From: an uncultured bacterium
GTDB lineage: Bacteria; Verrucomicrobiota; Kiritimatiellia; PWTM01
Assembly: GCA_938010045.1 (NCBI GenBank)
Contig: CALLFZ010000044.1
Location: 1-48,228 of the forward strand
Direction of reading: 5' to 3'
Length of the DNA stretch: 48,228 nt
Below, piece by piece: positions 16,351-25,352 of this stretch (within the stretch, counting starts at the first letter, position 1; every line of letters begins with the position of its first letter). The position numbers were made by a program, and so were the translations under genes. The notes below the pieces were generated by a model, which saw only the letters and a program-made list of their open reading frames with translations, made no database searches and was not told where the DNA came from.

Positions 16351-17836
16351 GGCGTGGGTCTCCCTCGATGGATCTTGGATCCGCCGGCGTGGGTTTGCCG
16401 GACCGATCGGTTGACGCGGCCGACGGGGTGGCCAAGCGCACAAACCGCGGCAGCCGTTGGATGAGGTCGAGCCCGGCCGTCAGCACCGGCTCGCCGCTGC
16501 CGAACCGCCGGAGGATGGCCCAGGTGCTGACCCGTTCGACCGGGCGGACTTCGCGAAACCGCGGCAGCATCACCGCGGCGACCACAATGCGCAGCAGCCC
16601 TGAGGCTATGAATACCAACGGCAGCGACGAGACGAGCCGGACGTGCCAGGGGCCAACGGCGAACTCGTTTGGGAGCGCCTCGGCCAGGGGCGCGCCGATC
16701 AAGTTGGCGCCCACGAGCGTACAGGCGGCATTGAGAAGGCCGTGATAGCCGACGGCGCGCGCGCGCTTCGCGGGTGTGACGGCATCGTAGATGAAGTTGG
16801 TCGTCGCGAGGTTAAACCCCGCCCAGGTGAGGCCCGAGAGCACCTGCGCGAGCAGCAGCAGGCGGACGTCGGTCGTGATCGCCCAGAGGATCGGCAGCAC
16901 GGGCAGCATCACACTCGCGGCCTTGATCGCGACGCGCGAACCGTGCCGGTCGCAGACCACGCCCCACCAGCGGTAGGCGGCCATCTGAGACAGCAGTTGA
17001 ACGACGGTGTTCAGCGTGAACTGCGCATAGGTCCAGTGCAGGTCGCGCAGCATGTACACGCTGAAGAACGGCCCGGCGACATTCGTCGCGCCGTTCATCA
17101 TCGCGACGAGAACACTGAACTTCGCGAAGTTCGATTTCGGCGCGCGGCGCAAAAAATCCCAAAACGAAAAGCCCGCGTCGGGGGGGCGGGCCATGGGCGG
17201 CTCCCAGTGCCGCGCGAGGAGCCACGAGCTGAGCCCGCGCGCGGCGGCCGCGATCGCGAAGAGAACGCCGAAGCCCACCATCACGTGTCCCGCACGGCGG
17301 AACCACGAGAGGACGCTCGCGGCCAGCATCATCGAGACGGTCAGCGTGACCATCAGCACCGAATTGCGGCGCGCGAAGTAGCGGCCCCGCTCGCGGTCGG
17401 CGATGACGTCGCCCATCCAGCTCGTCCATGCGGCCGTGCCGAACGCGCCGAGCCACGCGATCGCGGCGCCGAGCAGCAGCACCCACGCGACCGCGCGCGA
17501 GGGCCAGGCGAGCGCGCCCGCGTAGAGCAACACGTAGGCGACGGCCTGCGTGGCGGTCGTCGCGACGAGCAGTGGTTTGCGGCGTCCCATGCGCTCGGCG
17601 ATCGAGGCGCCCGCGACTTGCGCCAGCGCGCCGAACACCAGCGGCATGCTGCCAAGCGCCGCCATCGCTCGGTTGCCGGCCCCCAGCCGCAGCGCAAACG
17701 GCGAGAGGTAGGAATCACCGAACCCGTACATGACTGACCAGGCCGCGCCCTCGATCACCGAGAGACGGCGCGTTCGCTCAGCCGCGGGCGTGTCGGCCGC
17801 GAATGGCGTGCGAGGGCGGGTTGCGATCTCGGCCAT
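16325..17836 (-). CDS. MFS transporter
   Basis: 503 residues with about twelve hydrophobic segments in two halves. The loop between helices 2 and 3 reads AERMGRRKPLL, the MFS signature, and a matching loop WGVVCDRHGSRVAIK begins the second half. The N- and C-termini are hydrophilic, the latter ending in a Pro/Asp-rich tail that runs into the rdgB start. The substrate cannot be told. It is upstream of rdgB in the same run. Confidence 0.88.
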   Translation of the reverse strand: MAEIATRPRTPFAADTPAAERTRRLSVIEGAAWSVMYGFGDSYLSPFALRLGAGNRAMAALGSMPLVFGALAQVAGASIAERMGRRKPLLVATTATQAVAYVLLYAGALAWPSRAVAWVLLLGAAIAWLGAFGTAAWTSWMGDVIADRERGRYFARRNSVLMVTLTVSMMLAASVLSWFRRAGHVMVGFGVLFAIAAAARGLSSWLLARHWEPPMARPPDAGFSFWDFLRRAPKSNFAKFSVLVAMMNGATNVAGPFFSVYMLRDLHWTYAQFTLNTVVQLLSQMAAYRWWGVVCDRHGSRVAIKAASVMLPVLPILWAITTDVRLLLLAQVLSGLTWAGFNLATTNFIYDAVTPAKRARAVGYHGLLNAACTLVGANLIGAPLAEALPNEFAVGPWHVRLVSSLPLVFIASGLLRIVVAAVMLPRFREVRPVERVSTWAILRRFGSGEPVLTAGLDLIQRLPRFVRLATPSAASTDRSGKPTPADPRSIEGDPRHASDHRDS

Positions 17837-17973
17837 CTCGGCCAGCGTAGCCTGCCGCCCGGCGCCTCGCCAATCGCGCCCCCGGCGGCACCGCTTGAGC
17901 GGCGGGCAACGCGGCGACAGAATCGCGCGCGAACTCGCCCCGGTTCACGGGCCGGTCCCGAGGAGGCCCTCAC

Positions 17974-19130
17974 ATGACCGAACCTGCATCGCGGAGGAAC
18001 TACCCACCTCAACCCTTCTTCATCCAGCGCCGCGCATTTCTAACAACCGCGGCCGGCGCGTTCGCCGCCCGGGCCCTCGGAGCCGACGGCGTGGATCTCG
18101 TGAACCGCCCGCCGCGCCGCGCTGATCCGCGCCGGCGGGTACGGCAAGAGCGATCTCTGGCGCCTGATCTAGGTCTGCCCGGGCGACGTGGTCGGTATCC
18201 GTGATCCCGACCGGCAGATGCTCGACGGCGCCATCGAGATCGCGGCGCAGCGCCAGCCCTCGCACCGACGGCCGCCCGGCTGCCGCGATCACCGCGACCT
18301 GCTCCGCGAGCAGAAGCCGAAGATCCTGCTCATCGGCTCGCCCGACCACTGGCACGCGCTCCATGCGATCGACGCGATCGAGGCCGGCGCGGACGTCGAC
18401 CTGCAGAAACCGATCAGCCGCGACGTGCTCGAGGGCGACGCAATCTTGGCCGCCGCGCGCCGGCATGGACGCGTCGTTCAGATCGGCCCACAGCGCAAGA
18501 GCACGCCGCATCTGATCGAGGCGAAGCAAACGATCGTCGGCGCCGGGCGGCTCGCAACGATCGGCCACGTGGACATGTGCGGCTACGTTCCCATCGAGCC
18601 AACGGCAACCCACCCGAGCGCCCCGTGCCGGAGTTTCTTGATTACGAGCTCTGGACGGGGCCGGCACCGCTGCGCCCGTACGACGGGCTACCGCACCGGC
18701 GCTGGTGGCGCACATTCATGGAGTATGGCAACGGCAATCGTCGGCGACATGTGTGTGCCCATGCTCGATCCCGCATGCTGGATGCGGAAGCTCGGCTGGC
18801 CCAAGCGCATCAGCTCGATCGGGGGCATCTTCGTGCCAACCGGCGGCACGTCGAACATCACGGACACGCAGACCGTCACGTTCGACTACGACGGTCTCTC
18901 GCTCGTCTGGCAACACCGCACCGGGGGGCCGCCCGCCGCCCCGGATTACCCGTGGGCGCTCGTCATCTACGGCGAGAAGGACGTGCTCAAGGCCAGCACG
19001 ATGCGGGCGGACTTCCTCCCGTGGGACAAGTCCGCGAAACCGATTCACTTGGAGCGTCTCTACGAGCGCGAACAGTATCCGGAGGATCTCGCCGAGAAAA
19101 CCATCGAGCTCAACGCCGCGCCCGCGACGC
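17974..19130 (+). pseudogene. Decayed Gfo/Idh/MocA-family oxidoreductase with Tat-type signal
   Basis: An AGGAGG ribosome site 8 bases before ATG 17974 leads into QRRAFLTTAAGAFAARAL, a twin-arginine-type signal. The frame then shifts near 18110 to IRAGGYGKSDLWRLI, a Rossmann GxGGxG motif, which ends in an in-frame TAG (18170-18172) before VCPGDVVGIRDPDRQ. It continues through IGSPDHWHALHAIDAIEAGADV and LQKPISRDVLEGDAI. Frame changes near 18600 (to ANGNPPERPVPEFLDYELW) and near 18725 (back, IVGDMCVPMLDPACWM) follow. Homology fades after about 19130 without the normal C-terminus. At least three frameshifts and a nonsense codon mean it is not functional. Intact relatives are exported NAD(P)-dependent sugar oxidoreductases. 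Confidence 0.88.
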
Positions 19131-19368
19131 GTCGGGTGCGCGGGGGTTCGGCCCTCTCGGGCTGGACGAAGCGGGCGATGGGCGCTCCCGTGCCCGACGT
19201 CGGTCGCGTGCGAGGGGTGGGCGCAGTCCTCCGATCACCGAGAGCCGGCGCGACCGCCGCGGGTGGGCGCGACTGCCCCGGCCGCGCCGCCCGCTTCGCA
19301 ACGATGTCCCCGGGACCCCTCACGGTTCGTTGCACGCCGCCAGCGGCGTTGCGGACCTCCTGTGCCCA

Positions 19369-19397
19369 TTGACGCGCCGGGGGGCATCCTCTAGAGT
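19369..19397 (+). promoter_or_regulatory. Candidate promoter of the dtxR-feoAB operon
   Basis: TTGACG (19369-19374) and TAGAGT (19392-19397) are exactly 17 bases apart, close to sigma-70 consensus. Transcription would begin near 19404, immediately before the iron-box-like operator. Confidence 0.5.
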
Positions 19398-19405
19398 GTG
19401 TAGAG

Positions 19406-19423
19406 TTAGATCAGCCTAACTTT
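19406..19423 (+). promoter_or_regulatory. DtxR/IdeR-type iron-box-like operator
   Basis: TTAGATCAGCCTAACTTT matches most positions of the known DtxR/IdeR box (TTAGGTTAGCCTAACCTAA), including the GCCTAAC core. It overlaps the predicted transcription start, so the iron-loaded repressor encoded immediately downstream would block transcription. Confidence 0.68.
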
Positions 19424-19437
19424 GTGCGTCGGTGAGC

Positions 19438-19869
19438 ATGACGGGCATCACATCCAGTCAGGAAGACTACCTCGAGGCGATCCTCGAGCTCGGCGGCGCG
19501 TCGGGCAGCGTGCGCACCAGCGAGATTGCGGACCGGCTCGGCGTGCGGCGCGCGAGCGTATCGGGCACACTGCGGGTGCTCGCGGCGCGCGGGCTGGTGG
19601 AGCACCGCGCGTACGGCCGCACGTCGCTCACACCGCGCGGCCGCGCGCGCGCGCTGGCTGTGCGCCGGCGGCACGAGTCGCTGCGGGAATTTTTCGCCGA
19701 GATCCTTGGCCTGCCGGCCGACTGCGCCGACGCCGCGGCCTGCGCAATGGAGCACGCCGCACCGCGCCTGCTGCCCGCCCGTCTGCGTGCGCTCACGCAG
19801 TGGTTGCGCCGCCACCCCGATGGCCGCCGCTGGCTCGCCCACCCACCCATGCAGAGCCCGCGCCGATGA
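19438..19869 (+). CDS. DtxR/IdeR/MntR-family metal-dependent repressor
   Basis: 143 residues: an N-terminal winged helix (TSEIADRLGVRRASVSGTLRVL) and dimerisation/metal domain, with no SH3 domain, the short MntR-like form. His79, Cys102, Glu105 and His106 (CAMEH) match DtxR numbering and the Cys favours iron sensing, while Asp10 and Glu13 resemble MntR's Asp8/Glu11, so the metal site looks mixed. The first gene of an operon with feoA and feoB, with an iron-box-like site upstream, it is probably an autoregulated ferrous-iron sensor. ATG 19438 was chosen; GTG 19432 is 6 bases earlier. Its stop overlaps feoA (ATGA). Confidence 0.9.
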   Translation: MTGITSSQEDYLEAILELGGASGSVRTSEIADRLGVRRASVSGTLRVLAARGLVEHRAYGRTSLTPRGRARALAVRRRHESLREFFAEILGLPADCADAAACAMEHAAPRLLPARLRALTQWLRRHPDGRRWLAHPPMQSPRR

Positions 19870-20132
19870 GCGTCGAGCGTTCCACACCGACCGCCGATGC
19901 CGTGCAGCCGCTCGCGGTTTGCGCCCCCGGCGCCGAGGCTGTGATGGTCAGAGCGGAAGCCGGCTGCGCGCTGCGGGGCCGGTTGGCCGCGATGGGATTG
20001 GTGCCGGGCGTGCGTCTGCGCGTGCTCCGCCGCGACGGGCGCGGACCGGTGGTGGTCGCGCTGCACGGCACCCGACTGGCCGTGGGACGCGGCGTTGCGG
20101 AACGCATCCTGGTGCGTCCGGCCACCCTGTGA
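19866..20132 (+). CDS. feoA: FeoA ferrous-iron transport accessory protein
   Basis: 88 residues. The SH3-like FeoA fold is recognisable from LRGRLAAMGLVPGVRLRVLRRDGRGPVVVALHGTRLAVGRGVAERI, in particular the LAAMGLVPG motif and terminal ALHGTRLAVGRGVAERI strand. It assists FeoB in Fe(II) uptake, probably by contacting it on the cytoplasmic side. It is coupled at both ends: ATGA with the regulator and GTGA with feoB. Confidence 0.93.
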   Translation: MSVERSTPTADAVQPLAVCAPGAEAVMVRAEAGCALRGRLAAMGLVPGVRLRVLRRDGRGPVVVALHGTRLAVGRGVAERILVRPATL

Positions 20133-22198
20133 ACGACCGCGTCCACCGGGTCGCGCTCGCGGGCAACCCGAACGTCGGCAAAACGACGCTGTTCAATTGG
20201 CTGACGGGATCCCGCCATCGCGTCGCGAATTATCCCGGCACAACGGTCGAAACCCGCGAGGGACGGCTGCGGAGCGCTCCGGGCGAGGTCGTGATCGTGG
20301 ACCTGCCGGGAACCTATGCGTTCTCGGCTCACACGGACGAGGAACGCGTCGCGGCTGCCGCGCTGATCGACCGGGCTCCGGACCTCGTGGTGCAGGTGGC
20401 CGACGCCACGAATCTCGAGCGCAACCTCTACCTCACGATGCAATTGTTCGAGATGGGCCTACCGGTGGTGCTCGCGCTGAACATGTGCGACGCCGCGGCC
20501 GCCCATGGGGTCGAAGTGGACTGCGCTGCGCTCGAGGGAGAATTGGGGGTGCCGGTGGTGCCGACCGTGGGCCACCGCGGGCGGGGCGTCGCGGAGCTGG
20601 ACGAGGCGATCCGCGCCGCGCTGGCGCGGCCGGATCCGCCGCGCGGGACTCCGCCCCCTCTCGATGCGGCGCTCGATCGGGCCGTGACCTCGCTGGAAAA
20701 GACGGCGGTGCGTCCGCCCGGCTCGGACGGAGCGCCGGCGCTGACGCGCTGGCGGGCGCTCACGCTGCTCGAGCACGGCGCGGCAGCGCTGGGGCCGGCG
20801 GCCTGCGATCGCGAGCTCGAGGCGGCGGTCGAGCGAGTTCGCCGCGAGTTCACCGCCGAAACGGGCGAACCGCCCGGCGCCCGCATCGCCGCGGCACGCT
20901 ACGCCCGGGTTGCCGAGGTCTGCGCACGCGCGGTGCGACGCCGTGCGGCCGCGCCCCTCACGCGCTCGGACCGCATTGATCGCGTGCTCGCTCATCCGGT
21001 CTGGGGCGTGCCGGTGTTCCTCGCGGTGATGTACGCGATGTTCACGGCGGTGTTCCGGCTGGGCGACCCGCCGATGCGTTGGCTCGAGGCGCGGTTCGAG
21101 CAGGCGGCCACCGCAATCCACTCGTTCTGGCCCGACGGCCGCTGGACGTGGCTCGAATCGCTGCTGGTGGACGGCGTGCTGGCCGGCGTCGGCGGCGTGC
21201 TCTCGTTCGTGCCGAACATCCTGCTGCTTTTTGCTGCCATCGCGGTGCTCGAGGACAGCGGCTACCTCGCGCGCGCCGCCCTCCTGAGCGACCGGCTCAT
21301 GCGGCGTATCGGCCTACACGGACGAAGCTTCATTCCGCTGCTGATCGGCTTCGGGTGCACCGTGCCGGCGATCCTCGCGACTCGTACGCTCGAAACGCGG
21401 CGCGACCGCCTCACGACGATGCTGATCCTGCCGCTGATCTCCTGCGGCGCGCGGCTGCCGATCTATTCGCTATTGATCCCGGCCTTTTTCCCGGCCCCCT
21501 GGCGCGCGCCGATGCTGTTCGCGATGTACCTCACCGGCATCGCGCTGGCGATCCTCGCCGCGCTGGTGCTCCGACGTACGATCTTCCGCGGCGAGCCCGA
21601 GCCGCTGCTGCTCGAACTACCGCCCTACCGTCGCCCCTCGTTGCGCGGCGTGCTCACGCACATGCTCGACCGCGGCTGGATGTATGTCCGCAAGGCCGGC
21701 ACCCTGATCCTTGCGATCTCGATTGCCCTGTGGGCCCTGACAAGTTTTCCGCGCCTGCCGGAGAGCGCGGCGGCCGGGCTCGAGCCCCCAGAGGCCCGCG
21801 CCGCGGCCCTCGCATACTCGGCCGCTGGCCGCATCGGCCGCACACTCGAGCCGGTGCTGCGTCCGATGGGTTTTGACTGGCGCATCGGCACCGCGATGAT
21901 CGGCGCCTTCGCAGCGAAGGAGGTGTTTGTGGCCCAGCTCGGCATTGTGTTCGCGGTGGCCGACGAGGAGGATGCCACGCCCCTGCGCGAGCGACTGCAA
22001 GCCGCCTATCCGCCGCGCACGGGCCTGTGCATGATGCTCTTCATGCTGATCGGCACGCCCTGCATGGCCACGGTCGCCGTCACGCGCCGCGAAAGCGGCT
22101 CCTGGCGCTGGCCCGCGCTCCAGTTCGGCGGACTCACTGCGCTGGCGTGGCTACTGACCACCGCGGTGAACCAGATCGCGCTCCGGCTCGGCGGGTGA
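20129..22198 (+). CDS. feoB: FeoB ferrous-iron transporter
   Basis: 689 residues. The N-terminal G domain has G1 GNPNVGKTT (12-20), G2 around YPGTTVE, G3 DLPG (58-61) and G4 NMCD. A helical insertion domain follows, then about eight membrane segments with two Gate motifs, including GFGCTVPAILATRTLE and the later IGAFAAKEVFVAQLGIVF. It imports Fe(II) across the inner membrane. The GTG start overlaps the feoA stop (GTGA) and is followed directly by the G1 strand, so it is secure. Slightly shorter than E. coli FeoB (773). FeoC is absent, as in many bacteria. Confidence 0.95.
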   Translation: MNDRVHRVALAGNPNVGKTTLFNWLTGSRHRVANYPGTTVETREGRLRSAPGEVVIVDLPGTYAFSAHTDEERVAAAALIDRAPDLVVQVADATNLERNLYLTMQLFEMGLPVVLALNMCDAAAAHGVEVDCAALEGELGVPVVPTVGHRGRGVAELDEAIRAALARPDPPRGTPPPLDAALDRAVTSLEKTAVRPPGSDGAPALTRWRALTLLEHGAAALGPAACDRELEAAVERVRREFTAETGEPPGARIAAARYARVAEVCARAVRRRAAAPLTRSDRIDRVLAHPVWGVPVFLAVMYAMFTAVFRLGDPPMRWLEARFEQAATAIHSFWPDGRWTWLESLLVDGVLAGVGGVLSFVPNILLLFAAIAVLEDSGYLARAALLSDRLMRRIGLHGRSFIPLLIGFGCTVPAILATRTLETRRDRLTTMLILPLISCGARLPIYSLLIPAFFPAPWRAPMLFAMYLTGIALAILAALVLRRTIFRGEPEPLLLELPPYRRPSLRGVLTHMLDRGWMYVRKAGTLILAISIALWALTSFPRLPESAAAGLEPPEARAAALAYSAAGRIGRTLEPVLRPMGFDWRIGTAMIGAFAAKEVFVAQLGIVFAVADEEDATPLRERLQAAYPPRTGLCMMLFMLIGTPCMATVAVTRRESGSWRWPALQFGGLTALAWLLTTAVNQIALRLGG

Positions 22199-22200
22199 AG

Positions 22201-22216
22201 CGTCGGCGCGCCGACG
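22201..22216. terminator. Palindrome between converging feoB and hemW
   Basis: CGTCGGCGCGCCGACG is a perfect 16-bp palindrome placed 2 bases after the feoB stop and 15 bases before the hemW stop. It could act as a bidirectional terminator stem, but no T-run follows on either strand and a perfect palindrome leaves only a tight loop. Confidence 0.3.
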
Positions 22217-22231
22217 GATCGCGCCAACGGC

Positions 22232-23380
22232 TCAGATGAGCTCCGCAAAGACCGTGTTGCTCACCATCCGCGCGTGCGGTGCTAGCCGAAGCCCCCACCT
22301 CGTGCGTTCGAGCCAACCCTGTGCGACCAACGACCGGATCGCCGCGCCGGCCACCTCATCGGGCGAGTGACCCGTCCGGGCGCGAAAGTCCGCCTCCGCA
22401 ACGCCGTCCACGAGCCGCAGCCACAGTACGAGCAGTTCGCGCGCGGCGCGCTCGGGCGGCAGCCGTTCGTCGGCCTCCGCCGGCCTCCAACCCTGGGACA
22501 GCGCCTCCGCCCACTCGTCCAAGGATGGGAAGTTGCCCCAGCGCTGTCCCTCCCAGTACGAATGTGCGGCCGGTCCGATGCCGATGTACTCGCCACCGGT
22601 CCAGTAGAGCAGATTGTGCCGGCATTCGCCGCCGGGCCGCGCCCAGTTGCTGAGCTCGTAGTGGCGGAACCCGGCGTTCGCCAGCCGTTCGGCGACGAGT
22701 TCGTACTCGTCCACGGCTTGTTCCTCCTGCGGCTCGGCGAGTTCACCGCGCGCGATCCGGGCCGCAAGCGGTGTGCCGGGCTCCAAGCTGAGCAGATAGG
22801 CCGAGATGTGCTCCGGTTCGAGCTCGATCGCCGCGTCAAGATCGCGTGCGAGCGCCTCGATCGGCCGCTCGGGAATCGCGAGCATGAGATCCAGACCGAT
22901 GCGCTCGATGCCCGCGGTGCGCAGCGCCGCGACGGCGGCGCGGATCTCGCGGGCGTCATGGAGGCGGCCGAGGGCACGTAACGCGGGGCCGTGGAAGGAC
23001 TGCGCGCCGAGCGAGACGCGCGTGACGCCGGCCGCACGCAGACGGGCCGCGACCCCCTCGTCCACCGTGCCCGGGTTCACTTCGACGGTCCACTCCTCCG
23101 CCGCGTCGCCGAACGGCGTGAGAAGCGCGAGCAGCCGCTCGAGCGCGCGCGACGGCAGCGCCGTGGGCGTGCCCCCGCCGATGTAGATCGTGCGGAACGG
23201 CCGCGCCCAGCTGACGAGGTTCAGCTCGCGCTCGAGCGCATCGAGGTAGAGCGCGATGCGCGCAGGATCCGGCGGTGCCTCGGAAGCAAAATCACAGTAG
23301 GCGCATTTCGCGCGGCAAAACGGCACATGGACATAGAGGCCCGGTCCCGGCGGCGGGGAGAGTGGAGGCGAGCCGTTCAA
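22232..23380 (-). CDS. hemW: HemW-type radical SAM protein (heme chaperone)
   Basis: 382 residues. The radical-SAM cluster motif CRAKCAYCDF lies after YVHVPF, followed by IYIGGGTPTAL (the GGGTP motif) and VEVNPGTVDEG, ISAYLLSLEPGTPL and NLLYWTGGEYIGIGPAAHSY, all HemW hallmarks. Once called oxygen-independent coproporphyrinogen oxidase-like, this family binds and delivers heme and lacks coproporphyrinogen oxidase activity. A TTG start at 23380 is chosen because it overlaps the upstream stop (TTGA) and is placed right before the conserved domain; no in-frame ATG or GTG is near. Last gene of the six-gene run. Confidence 0.9.
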   Translation of the reverse strand: MNGSPPLSPPPGPGLYVHVPFCRAKCAYCDFASEAPPDPARIALYLDALERELNLVSWARPFRTIYIGGGTPTALPSRALERLLALLTPFGDAAEEWTVEVNPGTVDEGVAARLRAAGVTRVSLGAQSFHGPALRALGRLHDAREIRAAVAALRTAGIERIGLDLMLAIPERPIEALARDLDAAIELEPEHISAYLLSLEPGTPLAARIARGELAEPQEEQAVDEYELVAERLANAGFRHYELSNWARPGGECRHNLLYWTGGEYIGIGPAAHSYWEGQRWGNFPSLDEWAEALSQGWRPAEADERLPPERAARELLVLWLRLVDGVAEADFRARTGHSPDEVAGAAIRSLVAQGWLERTRWGLRLAPHARMVSNTVFAELI

Positions 23381-24252
23381 CGTTCGCGTTCGATCACGGC
23401 TCGCTGCGTGCCGAGGCCCTCGACGCCGGTTTCCAGCACGTCGCCGGGCTGCAGCCACCGCGGCGGGTTGCGCGCAGAGCCGATGCCGGCGGGCGTACCG
23501 GTGGCGATGACATCGCCCGGTTCGAGCGTGATGCCCGCGGAAATGTGCGCAAGGATCCGCGGAATGCGCGCGATCATCTCGGCGGTGGTGCCCGCCTGTA
23601 GCGGTTCGCCGTTCAACCGCGAAAACATTCGCAGCGCGTGCGGGTCGGGCACCTCGTCGGCTGTGACCAGCCAGGGGCCCAGCGGGCAGAACGTGTCGAA
23701 GCTCTTCCCGTAGAACCACTGCTGAGCCGCGCGCTGCGCGTCGCGGTCGGTGACATCATTGAGCACGCAATACCCCGCCACAACCTCCAGCGCGGTCTCC
23801 TCGGCGAGCCGGCGCGCGGGACGTCCAATCACGACGGCCAGCTCCACCTCGCCGTCCACGTGCCGCGAGACGGGCGGTAGGCGGATCGGATCATACGGCC
23901 CGTTCAGCGAGGTCACGGCCTTGCTGAACACGACCGGCACCACGGCGGGCGGGCCGCCGAACTCGCGCGCGTGCTCCGCGTAGTTTTTGCCGAGCGCCAT
24001 GATCTTGCCCGGCCGCGCGACCGGCGGGCCAAGCCGCACACCGTCGGCGCGCACGACAACGCGACGCGGCTCCGCGAGCAGCGCGGGCAAGCGCCGCAGA
24101 CCGCCGTGCGCAAAGAAGTGGGCGTCGTAGTCGGCGATATCAAACGCCATGGCGTTGACGTCGAGGATGCCCGGCGCGTCGGGACCGAACGCGTCGGCGA
24201 TCCAGATGCCGGGCCGTTCATGGCCCGGGGGGCCGAATCGGACGAGTTTCAT
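23377..24252 (-). CDS. Fumarylacetoacetate hydrolase (FAH)-family protein
   Basis: 291 residues. KIMALGKNYAEHAREFG starts the FAH catalytic domain. DGEVELAVVIG supplies the metal-binding Glu residues, YCVLNDVTDRDAQ the Asp, and the fold ends with ITLEPGDVIATGTPAGIGSARNPPRWLQPGDVLETGVEGLGT, a very typical closing block. Relatives include 2-keto-4-pentenoate hydratases, oxaloacetate decarboxylases and 2-hydroxyhepta-2,4-diene-1,7-dioate isomerases; the substrate cannot be assigned. AAGGAG lies 5 bases before the ATG, which overlaps the rnhC stop. Confidence 0.88.
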   Translation of the reverse strand: MKLVRFGPPGHERPGIWIADAFGPDAPGILDVNAMAFDIADYDAHFFAHGGLRRLPALLAEPRRVVVRADGVRLGPPVARPGKIMALGKNYAEHAREFGGPPAVVPVVFSKAVTSLNGPYDPIRLPPVSRHVDGEVELAVVIGRPARRLAEETALEVVAGYCVLNDVTDRDAQRAAQQWFYGKSFDTFCPLGPWLVTADEVPDPHALRMFSRLNGEPLQAGTTAEMIARIPRILAHISAGITLEPGDVIATGTPAGIGSARNPPRWLQPGDVLETGVEGLGTQRAVIERER

Positions 24253-25352
24253 GCGGACTCCTTGCCTCGGGAAGAGCGGCGGCGGCGCGGCGGCGGCGCG
24301 GCGTGCGGCTGACGTGCGCGCGGGTGCCGGTGCGGCGGCGCGGAGGCTACCGCGGGCGGTGCGGCCCGTGCGGCGGGTATCGCGACGGCCGAGTCCCGCT
24401 GGGGAGGATCGCCCAGGTCGTTCCGCGTATGGCCGGCGGCGGCGAGCACCCGATCCGCGGTTTGGAAATGGCATTTCGCGACCCACCAGAGCGCGCGCGG
24501 GCCATGCCGACGGACCAGTTCCACCGCGGCCGCCTCGACCGCGGGCGACGCGCCCTTCGCCAGCGGCACCTCGAAGCGGCGGCTGAGCTCGGCGAGCGAC
24601 TCGAGAAACCGCGCGCGCGCCAACACCGAGGCCGCGGCGACGGCCGGATCGGACTCCGCGCGCGGCCGCTGCTCGAGCCGGATCATGCGGCCGCGCCGCA
24701 TCAGAGCGCCCTTCACGCGGACGGCGGGGCCGAATTGGTCCGAAAGCGCGCGTGGGCAGTCGGGCACGCGTTCGAGCAGGTTCTCGATCGCGCGCGCGTG
24801 ACCCCAGGCGAGTACCGCATTCACGTTGCCGAGCTTCGCGTACAGCCGGTTGTAGGCCTCGGGACCGATCGCGACCTCGACGTGGCGGTCACCGAGTACG
24901 CGTCGGATCTCGCGCGCCATGCGCAGCGCGACCGCGTCGCTCGTGATGCGCTTCGAATCGCGGACGTTGAGCCGGTCGAGCGCGGGCACGATCATCTCGT
25001 CCACATAGGCGGCCGCCACGACGAGCGGGCCGAAGAAGTCGCCTTTGCCGCTTTCATCAACGCCGATGTGGGGCGAGGCGCGACTGGGATCCAGCTTGTC
25101 CTCGTAGCCGATCGCGGCGCGGCGCAGCACGACGGGTTCGAGCACATACGCGACCCAATCGGCCGCGCCGGCGCCCTGCACGACGCACTTGCCCGAGGCG
25201 TAGAGCGCGATGTGGCACTCGGGCCGCGCCGCCGCGACGACCGCGTACGGCACCTCGAGCCGGCGGTAGTTGCCCTGCTCAAGCTCGCGGCGGAGGCGCT
25301 GCTGCTCGGCGGCGTCGAGCTGAACCGTGAACGAGGTGCGCGGTGCCGTCAT
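24249..25352 (-). CDS. rnhC: Ribonuclease HIII
   Basis: 367 residues. It cleaves RNA in RNA-DNA hybrids. An N-terminal TBP-like substrate-binding domain (about 1-80) precedes the catalytic domain opening HIGVDESGKGDFFGPLVVAA, with Asp99 and Glu100, then NVRDSK (Asp132) and ESDPAVAAASVLARARFL. The GKGDFFGP version and the N-terminal domain separate HIII from HII. The C-terminal 50 residues are basic and His/Pro/Arg-rich, beyond the usual end of about 310, and may add nucleic-acid binding. ATG 25352 overlaps the preceding stop; the longer upstream frame is inside that gene. Confidence 0.93.
   Translation of the reverse strand: MTAPRTSFTVQLDAAEQQRLRRELEQGNYRRLEVPYAVVAAARPECHIALYASGKCVVQGAGAADWVAYVLEPVVLRRAAIGYEDKLDPSRASPHIGVDESGKGDFFGPLVVAAAYVDEMIVPALDRLNVRDSKRITSDAVALRMAREIRRVLGDRHVEVAIGPEAYNRLYAKLGNVNAVLAWGHARAIENLLERVPDCPRALSDQFGPAVRVKGALMRRGRMIRLEQRPRAESDPAVAAASVLARARFLESLAELSRRFEVPLAKGASPAVEAAAVELVRRHGPRALWWVAKCHFQTADRVLAAAGHTRNDLGDPPQRDSAVAIPAARAAPPAVASAPPHRHPRARQPHAAPPPRRRRSSRGKESA

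Noticed and set aside
16643-17737. 364-codon plus-strand open frame opposite the MFS transporter
   Set aside because: Composition is that of an antisense shadow, with no domain or ribosome site.
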